From Periplaneta americana (Eukaryota > Arthropoda > Insecta > Blattodea > Blattidae), in contig NC_091127.1 of assembly GCF_040183065.1 (NCBI RefSeq), positions 26,896,391-26,960,390 of the forward strand: a stretch of 64,000 nt of DNA, written 5' to 3'. Below are positions 42,899 through 53,769 of this stretch, piece by piece; within the stretch, counting starts at the first letter, position 1; each line of letters begins with the position of its first letter. Both the position numbers and the translations under genes were made by a program. The notes beneath the pieces are model-generated. The model saw only the letters and a list, made by a program, of their open reading frames with translations, ran no database searches and was not told the origin of the DNA.

Positions 42899-43131
42899 GT
42901 CGACCTGGTTGGCGAGTTGGTATAGCGCTGGCCTTCTATGCCCAAGGTTGCGGGTTCGATCCCAGGCCACGTCGATGGCATTTAAATGTGCTTAAATGCG
43001 ACAGGCTCATGTCAGTAGATTTACCGGCATGTAAAAGAACTCCTGTGGGACAAAATTCCGGCACATCCAGCGATGCAGATATAACCTCTACAGTTGCGAG
43101 CATCATTAAATAAAACATAACATTTAACATT
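42899..43131 (+). mobile_element. tRNA-derived SINE, family C, with 12-bp TSD
   Basis: Head GACCTGGTTGGCGAGTTGGT, B box GCGGGTTCGATCCCAGGC, body ending AACATAACATTTAACAT. TAAGACATTGTT flanks it at 42887-42898 and 43132-43143. The left copy overlaps the right duplication of the hAT element, so the SINE came after the hAT. Confidence 0.88.
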
Positions 43132-43307
43132 TAAGACATTGTTTAAAATTATGCTCTCATGGTTCCACTAACTTCTCTGGCACTTATGCAAGAATCCTAC
43201 CATCAGCTTTGCGAAGTAATGATTTTCTGACTCATAATGGTTTCCCAAGTCAATAGTACATAGTTTCATCGAATGTGATGGATATATAATTTTATAAATG
43301 ACCTTAA

Positions 43308-43500
43308 TCCACAGCTGTGGAGTAACGGTTAGCCATCTTAGCCATGAAACAGGCAGGCCCAAATTCAAATTCTGGTTGGTCTTTTTTCTAAGATTTTTCC
43401 TCAACCACTCGAAGCAAAATTGCTGGGTAACTTTCGGCATTGGACCTCAGAGACTCATTTCACCTTCATTAGTATCATTTCATTAATTATCTTAATAGCC
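43308..43500 (+). mobile_element. tRNA-derived SINE, family A, diverged copy
   Basis: CAGCTGTGGAGTAACGGTTA, then GCAAAATTGCTGGGTAACTTTC and CATTTCACCTTCATTAGTAT match the family A body. The B box is lost and the 3' end is incomplete. Confidence 0.65.
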
Positions 43501-43510
43501 TAGTTTGCAG

Positions 43511-44168
43511 GTCGATCAGAAGGACATGGTGGATGTGATTCCGGGTGGCATCTGTCTGTGGGAGCTGCACATATCCAGCGAAGCCGCAGGGGTTTTTTAA
43601 GTGGACTGTGAACACCCGGGGTAGTATAGCTCCCTTGGATAGATGGCGCCTTGGAATTGACTACGACATGTTCTTTTGGTTAAGGATGCAGCAGATTCAG
43701 GCATATGAATTGCGAACAGATGCCATCAATCTGAGGAGACCGCAAAACAACATCACAGGAAGGTGGAGGATCAGGTCTTCAGTCAGGACTGGATGCTGTG
43801 GCTGAATCGATACGATGACACCATGCAGTGAAACATGCACTTGAAGAGCAATCCTAAATGGACTTCAACAATCATTCCAACGTAAGAAGGTTGCATAATA
43901 AGCCTAAAGCTGTGGTGCTTGCCAGCGGGCCCTCCTTTGAGAAAAAAAAAGTGCAGTGAAAAATTAATAGAAATAGAACAGAAAAGATTAGTCGTTCAGC
44001 AAAACTTCGCTAATAATTCATTAACAGAATTTATCTTATCCTTTAATTCAAGTATGAATCCTCAGTTTCCTCTAGTATCTTACACTGTGTTCACTACCGA
44101 AGAACGAGCATTTTATCTTCAAGGACATAACAGCAATTCAAAAGTAACAAGTCAGAAGTCGTTAAGGT
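43511..44168 (+). other. Unrecognised open segments, possibly an old retrocopy
   Basis: Behind TTTGCAG the + strand reads VDQKDMVDVIPGGICLWELH before a stop; an overlapping frame (43545-43805) gives WRLGIDYDMFFWLRMQQIQA, and another (43919-44170) CSEKLIEIEQKRLVVQQNFA. Composition is less AT-rich than the flanks and the fragments look coding, but the frames are broken and I recognise no family. It could be a decayed retroelement or processed pseudogene. Confidence 0.3.
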
Positions 44169-44195
44169 AATGTTGATACACCTAAGTTGCACCAG

Positions 44196-44455
44196 CGTGA
44201 AGTAAGGGTAACTAAGCAGAACTCCTGCTCTAAAGCTGCGTTTGGGCTTGGTTTCGAATCCCACTTTGGCTGATTAGACTTTCCCACACCCCAACTAACC
44301 GAATATTTCGCCAACTGAAAGGAGAGTGTGAGGCAAATAAATGGCGAATCTTCAGACACAGCTCGACAAAATACCATCTCATTACCACCATTTCCATCGA
44401 AGCTATATATAATCACGCAATTGAAACAACGTTAAATGACCGAGTAAAAAGTAGC
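44196..44455 (+). mobile_element. tRNA-derived SINE, family B, degenerate copy
   Basis: B box TGGTTTCGAATCCCACTTTG, then GCTGATTAGACTTTCCCACA and the tail region CATCGAAGCTATATATAATC and GTTAAATGACCGAGTAAAAA match family B; the head is weak. Confidence 0.6.
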
Positions 44456-46961
44456 TCACTGTACTAACAACCAACATGTAGATCTACCTGTACTAAAAAA
44501 TTCTGTTGCACCAGTACTCTTCAGATTACCACGCTAATAGTATTACATTACCGTACATTTGATTATAGGCCTATAGGTAATTATTTACTTTATCCATACC
44601 ATAGTTGTTCATCTACAAGTGTTGCATCATTTACATAGTGCATTATGTTTGTGACATGACGTTGTTTAACAAAGCCTACAAGCTAACATAACATGGCCGC
44701 TTCTAAGCTAATCTGACCTAATCTAACTAAGAAGGAAAGTGAGCTATGAGGAGAGGTGAGATAACAAAGCGGGAAAGAGTACAGGCACAGTCTACGGTAC
44801 AGGTAACATAAAAAACTAACACAGACAGTCCAATATGGTGACGCTGAAGGCCAAGGATGTACAAAACACTTCGCGAACGAAAATAATGAATCTTAAGAGA
44901 CTAATATTTCCAGAGAGTGAGAAGTACTTAAGCATAGCTGGATGGAAGTCACACAGGAAGACGTGAAGAAATAGTGGATTGGAACGGCATCGATGAAACA
45001 AATTAATATGGGCCTATGTATACTAACAACAAATGGGTGGAATGCACCCAAGAATCATTCCGACCCTCTAAGCATCTATTCTGTCAATTTAATTCTATAT
45101 TTGTAATTTACTACATTAGCACACGTGACTCTTGGAAACATGCAATATGCCATGGACGTTCTGATGCTATTCTTCTTTTCCATAAGTGCGTTTTAAAATT
45201 TGGGGCCAAAATTTGAATACGTGTTGACTTGCAGTTCACAACAAACCGAAAGCACATAAAGTCTATTACCATGACAAAGTTACCTTACCTTCACTTTTTG
45301 TTCACCCCAAAAATGTTGAGCCTCTCGAAATTGTTATATTCATCACCAGTAATACAAAACGCCCAACTGACACCTCTTCCGAATACAAAATACGTGAGTT
45401 CTTCCTACATACTGCCACTACATTTCTTAAAAATTACATAAATAGCTTTTTACACAAAACAATATTGAAGTTATCCCGCTACCATTCAAAAACGTCACTT
45501 CACTTCCTTCGACCTCCACGTCATGTTTAACGACACTGCTGCCAACATACCTGTTGACGACACTACTGCCAACCGACCTGAGCTAAAGTTACTTCTGTCA
45601 TTTGTAAAACGGCGCGCGGTGTCGTTGTTCTCAAAGCATCAATAACACGCAGCATTCATAAAAACAGTCTGTGATATATTTGTATGAAATTATGAAGGAA
45701 AAAAAAATTTAGCGACAGACAAAAATGGTATCGGTATATAATATTCTAAGAAAGTAATGGAAGGAAATTCACAGACCAACAGTTACTGGCCATGCACGCA
45801 AGGTTTAATTTAGCTAACACCACGAAACAATTGTGAAACAAAAGCAACTCTGAGTGGAGGCGGGAGATTCTAAAGTGAAATTGATGTAATTGTGCTTGCT
45901 CATTGCTTTCGTTGTATGTAACGCGTGTTTTTTCAATATTACTTTATGTACAAAGGTAAGGTCAATGAATTATTATGGATTCGAAAATAATGTTTTATTG
46001 CATATTCGAAAATAATGTTTTATTGCAATCAATTAGCTATACAGCGTAAGTAGTATACTTACATACAAAGACTGCCACTTAAAATAATTACAAAAAACAT
46101 GTTTTTTATTGATAGTACAAAGGAAAATAAATAAGATATTCCTTGCACCGAAAATAATAAAATCAATAATGCAATAAAGACGTACCGGTAAGTTTCTATG
46201 CAGTATTCATAAGTTCTATTCAATTAACAAATTTGTGGCTAGCAAATTGACAATGTTTTGCGACTTTATGGTGTTTCACCTGTAACGTGAAAGGTCTAGG
46301 ATACATTTTAATATTATCTTATGCGATTATCTATCGTTCTTTTCTATAAATACCGTATTTCAGATGCCCAGGAAGCCAGTTTTAGTTTGAACCTGGCCAG
46401 TCACTATAACAATAGTGTTATCCTAAATTATTTGTTATAAACTTTTTAAGATATAATTTTAAATAAACATAACTAAAGAAAACAAGCTAAGAATGTAAAT
46501 TATGCAAATAAAATAAAAATTTTAATAGAGGAAACTACTGACATGTTATAATAAAATATGAGGATGTAAATACAGTTAGCCCAAATATAAAGATCTATGA
46601 AAAAATGAAGAAACATACCTTCAACATAATATGTACCGGTAACAAAACACATCATTATCTATTAAGTATGTGCCAATTAGCGTAAAGGAAGCCACCTGGG
46701 TATCAAATGAGTGAGTGAACTATATAAAAGTGACTTGATGTCGGTCGAGACCGCCAGAATCACAATAATGAATGTCGTAACAATGATGGAAAGCAGAAAA
46801 TACAGAAACTGAAAGAGCAAAGAGGCTGCATGGTATGCTGAGGCTAGAATGAGTATAGCAAATATATATCACTCTCGGTACCAATGGAGGATGTAGGAAG
46901 TGATCACGGAGACAGTGAAGTTTTGATGGCCATGCCTACTGTAGACAGGGCAAGATAGAAC
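44456..46961. other. Intergenic, no gene seen
   Basis: AT-rich. A 26-bp tandem duplication (ATTCGAAAATAATGTTTTATTGCA) sits at 45978-46027. Small frames lack motifs. A stretch repeating CGACACTGCTGCCAAC / CGACACTACTGCCAAC (45531-45577) is a short local duplication. Confidence 0.4.
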
Positions 46962-47919
46962 CACAGTCTACTATATACAGTCACGAATCTCAATATGTAA
47001 TAAAAATGCAAATATGGGTAGTTGCCCACCGCTAGGATCGCTACTATCGCCTCATCATCGCAGATCTCTCTCCTAGTAGACGACAAAATATGTTACACTT
47101 TCGTTGTGTTCTTTTGGAAAAATTAACACCTTCCTTCCATTATTGAAATATTAAATGCATAAAGTTAATTTATTATTTTAATGAAGTATATTAAATTCCA
47201 TCATAAACTCGAAGATACCTGCAAGAAATAGGTTAATATTATTTTTGTTTGTGCAAAGCGAACTGAAATTTATTATAATCGCTTCACTCATTCAAGATTT
47301 TAGCGATAATTAACTATGAAATTTTCATTTCCCTTTACAACAATAATAATGGAAATATGAATTAATGGAGTAACTTACGTGTACCGGTACTTGTAGTGTA
47401 GGCTTACGTAGTTAACAAAGTGGGATGAGGTTAAGCAATAATAATCACACCAGAATTGGAAGTAAAACGTGATCAATAAATTTTATTGTAACAGACTTTT
47501 TCTACGTCTCTAGTAAAGTAACAAATAAAAATAACAACAACATTAACAGCTATAATTAAAAACATATCCTTTGAAAAAAAAAAAGTAGGCCTAAGCAATA
47601 ATAATCCCACCAGAATTGAAAATAAAACGTGATCAATAAATTTCATTAACACAAACTTAATTTTTCTACGTCTTTAGTAAAATATTATTATTCCAATTAT
47701 TGTATTTTAGCCATTAACATTTTCATTACAACCAATAACGAACATTTCACAAGCATCAATGTGAAATACGCAACGAGCTAGCACTCGATGGAAATACGAC
47801 ACAGTCCAAAGTCGACCGTGTACAGTCTATTGTTTCTAGTTGCTAACCGCTTGGAGCGCTTTACCACGAGATTTGCAAAAAATCACCTCAAGCTTCGCGA
47901 CTGTATATAGTAGACTGTG
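46962..47919. mobile_element. DNA transposon with 7-bp TSD, 0.96-kb copy
   Basis: Left CACAGTCTACTATATACAGT and right ACTGTATATAGTAGACTGTG are inverted ends of about 30 bp, flanked by ATAGAAC at 46955-46961 and 47920-47926. Same family as 21394-22954, opposite orientation. Contains a direct repeat of about 95 bp (47436 and 47592 regions, AAGCAATAATAATC-CACCAGAATTG). Non-autonomous. Confidence 0.85.
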
Positions 47920-48058
47920 ATAGAACGTCACTGAACTAATATGGCTGTGTTACTGTCATCAATGGACATGCAGCTGGGCACAGACGTTTTGATCATCATC
48001 ACTCGCAACTTCAATATACTATTATATGCTATAATTGAACATGTAGCATGAAATCAAG

Positions 48059-48300
48059 CCACCAGCGTGATTCAGTCGGTTAAGATGCTTGCCTGCCGGT
48101 CTGAAGTTGTGATTGGGCGCTGGTTCGATCCCCGCCTGGGCTGATTACCTGGTTGGGTTTTTTCCGAGGTTTTTGCCAACCGTAAAGTGAATGCCAGGTA
48201 ATCTATGGCAAATCCTCGGCCTCATCTCGCTATCACCAATCCCATCGACGCTAAATAACCTCGTAGTTGATACAGCGTCGTTAAATAACCAACTAAAAAA
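48059..48300 (+). mobile_element. tRNA-derived SINE, family B
   Basis: Head CCACCAGCGTGATTCAGTCGG, B box TGGTTCGATCCCCGCC, body TGATTACCTGGTTGGGTTTT and tail CGACGCTAAATAACCTCGTA, GATACAGCGTCGTTAAATAA. Second-best preserved copy of the family. Confidence 0.78.
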
Positions 48301-48689
48301 AGAAGCATGAATTCAATCTCATTCTGACATCACCTACCACAGTGGACAAAACACCATGGAGCTTATATTTGTAAGACACTTATGAGAAAAGTAAGCATCT
48401 TGCCCTATGTTTTCATTTATGTTCTTTATTACTATGTCAGACCTATTGGATGACTGCTGTACTTTTAAATTAATTATTATTGAGAGGTTTAAAATGACTA
48501 TTGCCTGTCAATTGTCACTTGTTGAAACTGGAATTGGAGTATGTTTACTCCATTTATCTGTATCCATGTTTATTTCAGTAGAATTACAGATATATTACTG
48601 GTTATATTACATTAGCCTATATCATATTATATTCATTGGCGAAGCTAAGGTATACTAAATATCGTACTGGGTAGACTGAAAAAAAAATT

Positions 48690-48930
48690 TCCTTACCTTA
48701 TATTTTTATACAGCAGGTCCAGGCGTCGATTCTTCTTGGTTGCAAAAGTATCAATTACTTGTTCCTTGAAACACTGATCAATTGCAAGTTGTTTAACCAG
48801 TTTCTTTTCAATGCCGTTTGTACTGAGAGAATTTAATTTTTCATTCTTCATTGAATTACGAAGATAATTTTTTAACCCTTTTCAATGTGCTCATATGTCT
48901 TTCAGAGGAAGCTGTAGTAACGACGAATGC
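48690..48930 (-). pseudogene. hAT transposase dimerisation domain (ZMYM1-like)
   Basis: Minus strand reads TASSERHMSTLKRVKNYLRN, SMKNEKLNSLSTNGIEKKLV, then VIDTFATKKNRRLDLLYKNI. The pattern S-x-E-R-x-x-S-x-L-K-R-x-K-x-x-L-R-x-x-M is the hAT C-terminal dimerisation domain, as in ZMYM1-like transposases. It is a 3' fragment; a GTAAGG after the last codon suggests it could also be read as an exon, but no gene around supports that. Confidence 0.6.
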
Positions 48931-49149
48931 CAAGACCAATTAGATAGGTCGTATTATCTCTTTTTTTTTTTAAGTTTATTTATATACATTTTAATATCTG
49001 TTGTCATATTGCGTGTTTGTTAGGATCTGTGGGTATACCAGTAGGCTGTTGTTACAGTTCCTGTTTCTGTTGTAGATGGCTTGTGTGCTTATGTTCATGT
49101 AACTGATTTCAGATTTTGATTTAATGTTTATGATACTGGTGATTGAGGC

Positions 49150-49330
49150 GGTGATGAATTATGGTATGTAAATTTCCAATCTGGCATTTGCCTTTGTGAC
49201 TGAGGGAAACCATGAAAACCCCCAATCAGATTGACCAGTCATGGGGTTTGAACCTGGGACCTCCCGAATATGAGTCACAAATGCTACCATCTGCGCCAAT
49301 TCGCTCGGAGTTACCATCTTTATAGATGGC
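49150..49330 (-). mobile_element. tRNA-derived SINE, family H
   Basis: Minus strand: A-box region GCGAATTGGCGCAGATGGTA, B box CAGGTTCAAACCCCATGA, then ATTGGGGGTTTTCATGGTTT. Single copy here; ends uncertain. Confidence 0.55.
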
Positions 49331-49739
49331 TTGAAGACCATTATTTTTTTTATCTTAATTGTTACCTTCAATATTAAATTTTCTAAAATTTTTTATTAAG
49401 AAAAAAATATTTCCTGAAAGATTAGATAAAAGATCCTAGACTATGTTGTTGATGTAGGTCTTTAGAATATTTATATAAAGGAATCATGCAAATTAATTGT
49501 AGATTTTATTATGTAAATGCTTTATGGTTGTAAAAAAAATATATGCAAATTTGATATTATTTTTACAGGTAATTATTAGCTATTTTTAATATTCTGAATA
49601 GTGTTTTATGAAGTGTAATGTATGTATATTAAGCATGAAAAGTTTTGTTCATTTAGCTTTTATAGTAGCTGAGATATATAAAAAAAAAAAATAATTTCAC
49701 TAATACATCTTGATTCCTGATTTGTGTTTAGTTTCTGGC

Positions 49740-49980
49740 TTCTGGCCAAAAAGTCAGAAACTAAAGACACTAGAACAATACTAAATATACAGACACACAA
49801 AAACACATCCAAATGAAATTCTCAACACACAACTCAATTTCAGAACACATACACACTCTTTGACTCCACATTACACTAAAAAAGGAAAAACAAACAAAAG
49901 GCGCCAAGACCAACAACAACCAGTTCTGAAGATGGCCAATACCAGGCTGAAACATGTTAATGGGGTAATGTAACATTTAA
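49740..49980 (+). mobile_element. Penelope-like element 3' end
   Basis: + strand reads PKSQKLKTLEQY, one stop, then IYRHTKTHPNEILNTQLNFR. The same protein end occurs on the minus strand at the window's right edge (PKNQKLDTLQQYEIY and TKTHPHHILNTQLNFKTF). A terminus of the form (L-x-TLEQYEIY) closes the GIY-YIG endonuclease region of Penelope-like retroelements. A hammerhead-like motif (49919-49965) follows. It is 5'-truncated. Confidence 0.7.
49919..49965 (+). ncRNA. Hammerhead-like motif behind the PLE end
   Basis: CCAGTT (stem I), CTGAAGA at 49926-49932, extra T, stem II GGCC/GGCT, GAAA at 49949-49952, then ACATGT (self-complementary stem III), T, and AATGGGG returning as stem I. Hammerheads with very short, self-pairing stem III are known from PLEs. 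Activity is unproven. Confidence 0.5.
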
Positions 49981-50026
49981 CACAAGAAAATAATACGTTT
50001 TCCGTAATTTCACTACATTTTTGCAG

Positions 50027-50068
50027 GCCAATGGTGTTCCTCCTGTTGAAGATTTGGAAGTGTCTTAA
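50027..50068 (+). CDS. Possible terminal exon, unidentified
   Basis: Behind CACTACATTTTTGCAG, 14 codons ANGVPPVEDLEVS and TAA. The acceptor is good and the peptide looks protein-like, but no partner exon upstream on this strand was found. The following sequence is microsatellite. Chance is a real alternative. Confidence 0.2.
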   Translation, partial: ANGVPPVEDLEVS

Positions 50069-50115
50069 GTCTGTGTTTCAGAAGCCATTTTCATAGCTAT
50101 GTTGTTACTGATATC

Positions 50116-50158
<43 letters not shown>

Positions 50159-50205
50159 GTGTCATTATCACATACCACCACCACCACCACCATCATCATC
50201 ATATC
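50116..50205 (+). repeat. (TTA)n followed by (CAC/CAT)n microsatellites
   Basis: About 14 TTA units to 50158, a short gap, then CACCACCACCACCATCATCATCAT to about 50203. Confidence 0.9.
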
Positions 50206-50209
50206 ATCA

Positions 50210-52600
50210 AGCTTTTATAAGTTAACGAGAGTTTTGGTGCTGAATATGGTTAGCCTACATTCTTTTCAAATGCTTAACATTCATATGCAATGGATCATCG
50301 CTTAAGATAACATGATATATAGAGGACAAAGAATACACAGCCAGTTCTCTAAGAAACAAGATAAATTTATACTTCCTTATCTAGAAACTGCCACTAGATT
50401 TTATCTAAAAATATGACCTACTCCATCCGTGGATTCTGTAGAGTAAACTTGCGCATGATGTCACTTGGGAGAGGGCGGAGCTTGCTCCCTTCCCTTCCCA
50501 AAGCTAGCTAGCGAGCGGACGAGAGTTCACATAGCTTTCCTCTTCCACGTCATTCCTTTCGCACCCTGACTACTCATTGGACCAGTCAGCTATGACACCA
50601 GTTGCGCAGAAGTCTGTTTTGTGACTAGCACTCTAGAGATTCCACAGATGCTGTATACATGTAAGGATTATTTGGATTTGGAATTTGTTTACTGGATAAT
50701 TGATAATGAAACAACACGCTAATATTGAAGCATTTTAATACAAGCATTTACAGTAAAAGAGAGTACAATATGTTTGAATTGCATTCCTTCCCTTTTCAAC
50801 TGTTTAGATGATAGATGAAGAGACCATACTTTTTTTTTTTATATTTCAGTGTTTAACTAAAGTACTGCTACTTGTACCCTAATTATAATATATATTCAAA
50901 ATAATGCAACCAACGATTGTTTCAGTGGCATTCCTCTGCCATCAAATTTACTTTAAACAAGATATATGCTTGTTGTCAAGCATGTTCAAAAGTCTGTTGT
51001 CAGACGTAAATAAAATGCCACATCGAGTGATAGTCTATAATTTTGGGCTGCAGAATAAACGAGGGAATATCTCACTATTTTTCATATTACACATTTTATT
51101 TCGTGAGGATACATTTGAATTAAAAATCAATTCTAATTTATAATTATTATTGTTTTAGTGATTTTTAACAAAGATTACCATATAGTTAAAACCCAGGTAA
51201 CACATAACTCTGTACTATAGGCAGACTTATATTAGTGAAATATATGTATCACAAATACATTATAATTCATGAATTAAAACCTGTATGGAAATGGATTTAG
51301 AACTTCTAAAACTCTGTTATGTTTTACTGTAACAGTGACAGATTCCCTGCAACTGCCAGCCATTAATGTCATTTTATTTCAATAAATATATATATATTTT
51401 TATTTTTGCAAATTCATCGTGTATAACTTGTGATAGAACTTTGCATATAGGCTCAAACTGTAACAGCACTTTTAGATTATTGATTAAATCTTCATAAAAT
51501 AGGCCTTACGCAATGTTATAATCACATTGTCTAACGTGACATATAACATCTATTTTTTTTTAAATGAATATAGGCCAATGGAAAAAAGAGATAGGAAAGT
51601 GGGAATCCTTATAAGTGTTCCATGTGTGATATGGGATGGTTAAAATTATAGTATAATTAATTATTAAATGTAGCATTATAGTTAAATCAATATTAAGACA
51701 AGGAAACCAGTTCCTCACATCACAGCATGTATATATATGCGTATATACATATGGAAATGTGAGAGACCTCTATTGGTTCTACTTGAGCACTTCTCGGGGT
51801 GAATCAGTCACTCAGTAAAGCGGTTTTAATAAATTAAAAAGTTTTATCCTTATACTTTCAATCATTGCAAGCAGAATATAATCCTGACCACGTCCATCTA
51901 TCAATGACCATCTGCATCTTTTGGGTAAACATGCACACTCGACGTACCGGCCTCCGTAAACACACTGATCATTATCATACACTTCGAAAACCTCTTCGTG
52001 AAGCGTTCTGCCAACTGACTAGGGATCAAGCTCACATTTTGGAAGATATTTTTCTTAGTTATTTAATGTCTGAAAGATGCACAGTTTCATGCTAGTAACA
52101 TATAATGGAGCTTCAATCAATCATATTAACCAACTTGAATTTACAGTTACAAGAACTACAAATGTACATGATTTTTACTGTTCATGTGTCATTGCAAGTT
52201 GATGACGAGCATAACCTGAACACACGGGAGAGACTATATAGCAAAGAGGTCTTGTACATTTAGCTGACATTCAGTAATGTTTACAGCTACAGCAAAGGCT
52301 TTCCACCTGATTCTATTCATAGTATGAAGAAAACCAATCTGTCTAACTAGAAAGAATTATTATTATTATTTTTTTAATTTTGTGCACATCTACAATCACA
52401 AATGCAATATCTGGAGAAAACTGTAGGGTTGTAGATGTAAGTCACACTGTGATTTCAAATCATTATGAGACAAAAAATATACTTTGAAGCAGTAGAATCT
52501 AGTATAGAAACATAACAGGCATTCCATCACACTGTAGTTATTACTGCTCATGACATAAATGATGAGTGATCTAAATAAATGTAAATATTTCATTACCCTC
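50210..52600. other. Intergenic, no gene seen
   Basis: A less AT-rich block at 50450-50640 with GGGCGGAGC and CTAGCTAGCGAGCGGACGAG stands out but has no coding frame. The remainder is AT-rich. A 76-codon frame at 51865-52095 has no motif I know. Confidence 0.4.
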
Positions 52601-52608
52601 TTTTCACT

Positions 52609-52725
52609 TCAGTCTTCCCATCCAGCAAAATGTGGCATGTTATATACAGTGTATGTGCCCTTGCTGCTACCATCGTTTACAATCTTCTTTATATACCGGC
52701 ACAAGAGCATGTTATGACAGTAGAT
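52609..52725 (-). CDS. Possible terminal exon on the minus strand
   Basis: Minus strand: GTTCTCTCTTTCAG, a strong acceptor, then in phase 0 IYCHNMLLCRYIKKIVNDGS, SKGTYTVYNMPHFAGWED and TGA. If instead joined to the candidate exon at 56747-57012, which ends in phase 1, it would read DLLS and stop. Neither product is recognised. Confidence 0.3.
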   Translation of the reverse strand: MYCHNMLLCRYIKKIVNDGSSKGTYTVYNMPHFAGWED

Positions 52726-52786
52726 CTGAAAGAGAGAACACTTAATTTAGTATGACGGTTAGGACGTGGGTAAGAAAGGGCATATA

Positions 52787-53765
52787 CAGGGTGATTCACG
52801 AGGATTTACCGTCCTTTACGGAGATTATTTCCGAAGACATTCTGTGCAAAAAATGTCATATAAACATGGGTCCTATTCTCAATATTTACAGAGTTACGTT
52901 TCGTTATTGGAACGCATTGCTGTGAACGCATGATCATGGTCAGCGTGCAGTCAGCAGCCAGCGTGAGCGCTACGGAAATCAAAGATAGCCGTATGCAGTT
53001 ACGTAGAGCGACGAGTGCCGTTCACAAGCGTGCGGCCAAGTGTACTCAAGCGGACAGCGACATTTTTTAAAATGCATTGTAAACTCTCCAAGACTGTAAA
53101 TTAGGATGCAAAATTGAACTGAAAATAATTAAGTCGGTGGAAGTGGTGTGATTTGTAATAATTGTTGTGATAAGTGCGTAAGAATAATGTAATTTTCTAG
53201 TTAAAAATAGAGAAATGTCTGTACGAAGCAACTAGGTGGCCGGGTAGCTCAGTTGGTATGGCTACGGACTGGAAGGTCCGGGGTTCGATCCCAGGTGGTG
53301 ACAGTATTTTTTCTCGTTGCCAAACTTTCAGAACGGCCCCGAGGTTCACTCAGCCTCCTATAAAATTGAGTACTGGGTCTTTCCCGGGGGTAAAAGGCGG
53401 TCAGAGCATGGTGCCGACCACACCACCTCATTCTAGTGCCGAGGTCATAGAAAGCATGGGGCTCTACCTCCATGCCCCCCAAGTGCCTTCATGGCATGTT
53501 ACGGGGATACCTTTACCTTTTTTACGAAGCAACTAAGAAGTTCACAGCACATTTTTAGCTTCATAATACTTGCCAATTAAAGAAATACTTCTGAATAGTT
53601 CATTCTCTATTTGTATTAAGATTCTTTTACCTTCAAACTAAAGAAAAAACGTATTATATAAACAACTTTAAATTAGTGTAACTCTGAAAATATTGAGAAT
53701 AGGAACTATGTTTATATGACTTTTTTTGCTCTGTAAAGGACGGTAAATCCTCATGAATCACCCTG
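52787..53765. mobile_element. TA-flanked transposon, copy 2, split by a SINE
   Basis: Ends CAGGGTGATTCACGAGGATT and AATCCTCATGAATCACCCTG lie between TA dinucleotides. Without the SINE (53235-53522) it is about 680 bp. The right half is the inverted counterpart of the copy at 9253. A further CAGGGTGAAAGTGAAAT start follows at once (53770), probably another truncated TA-flanked element. Confidence 0.78.
53235..53522 (+). mobile_element. tRNA-derived SINE, family D, with 13-bp TSD
   Basis: Head GTGGCCGGGTAGCTCAGTTG (A box) and GGGGTTCGATCCCAGG (B box), body with CTCATTCTAGTGCCGAGGTC and CTACCTCCATGCCCC, end GGGATACCTTTACCTTTT. TACGAAGCAACTA flanks it at 53222-53234 and 53523-53535. Sharp limits and an intact pol III promoter suggest a fairly young insertion. 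Confidence 0.9.
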
Positions 53766-53769
53766 TATA

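Noticed and set aside
53235-53310. tRNA gene on the plus strand
   Set aside because: Intact A and B boxes but part of a 288-bp unit with 13-bp TSDs and a second copy at 12779.
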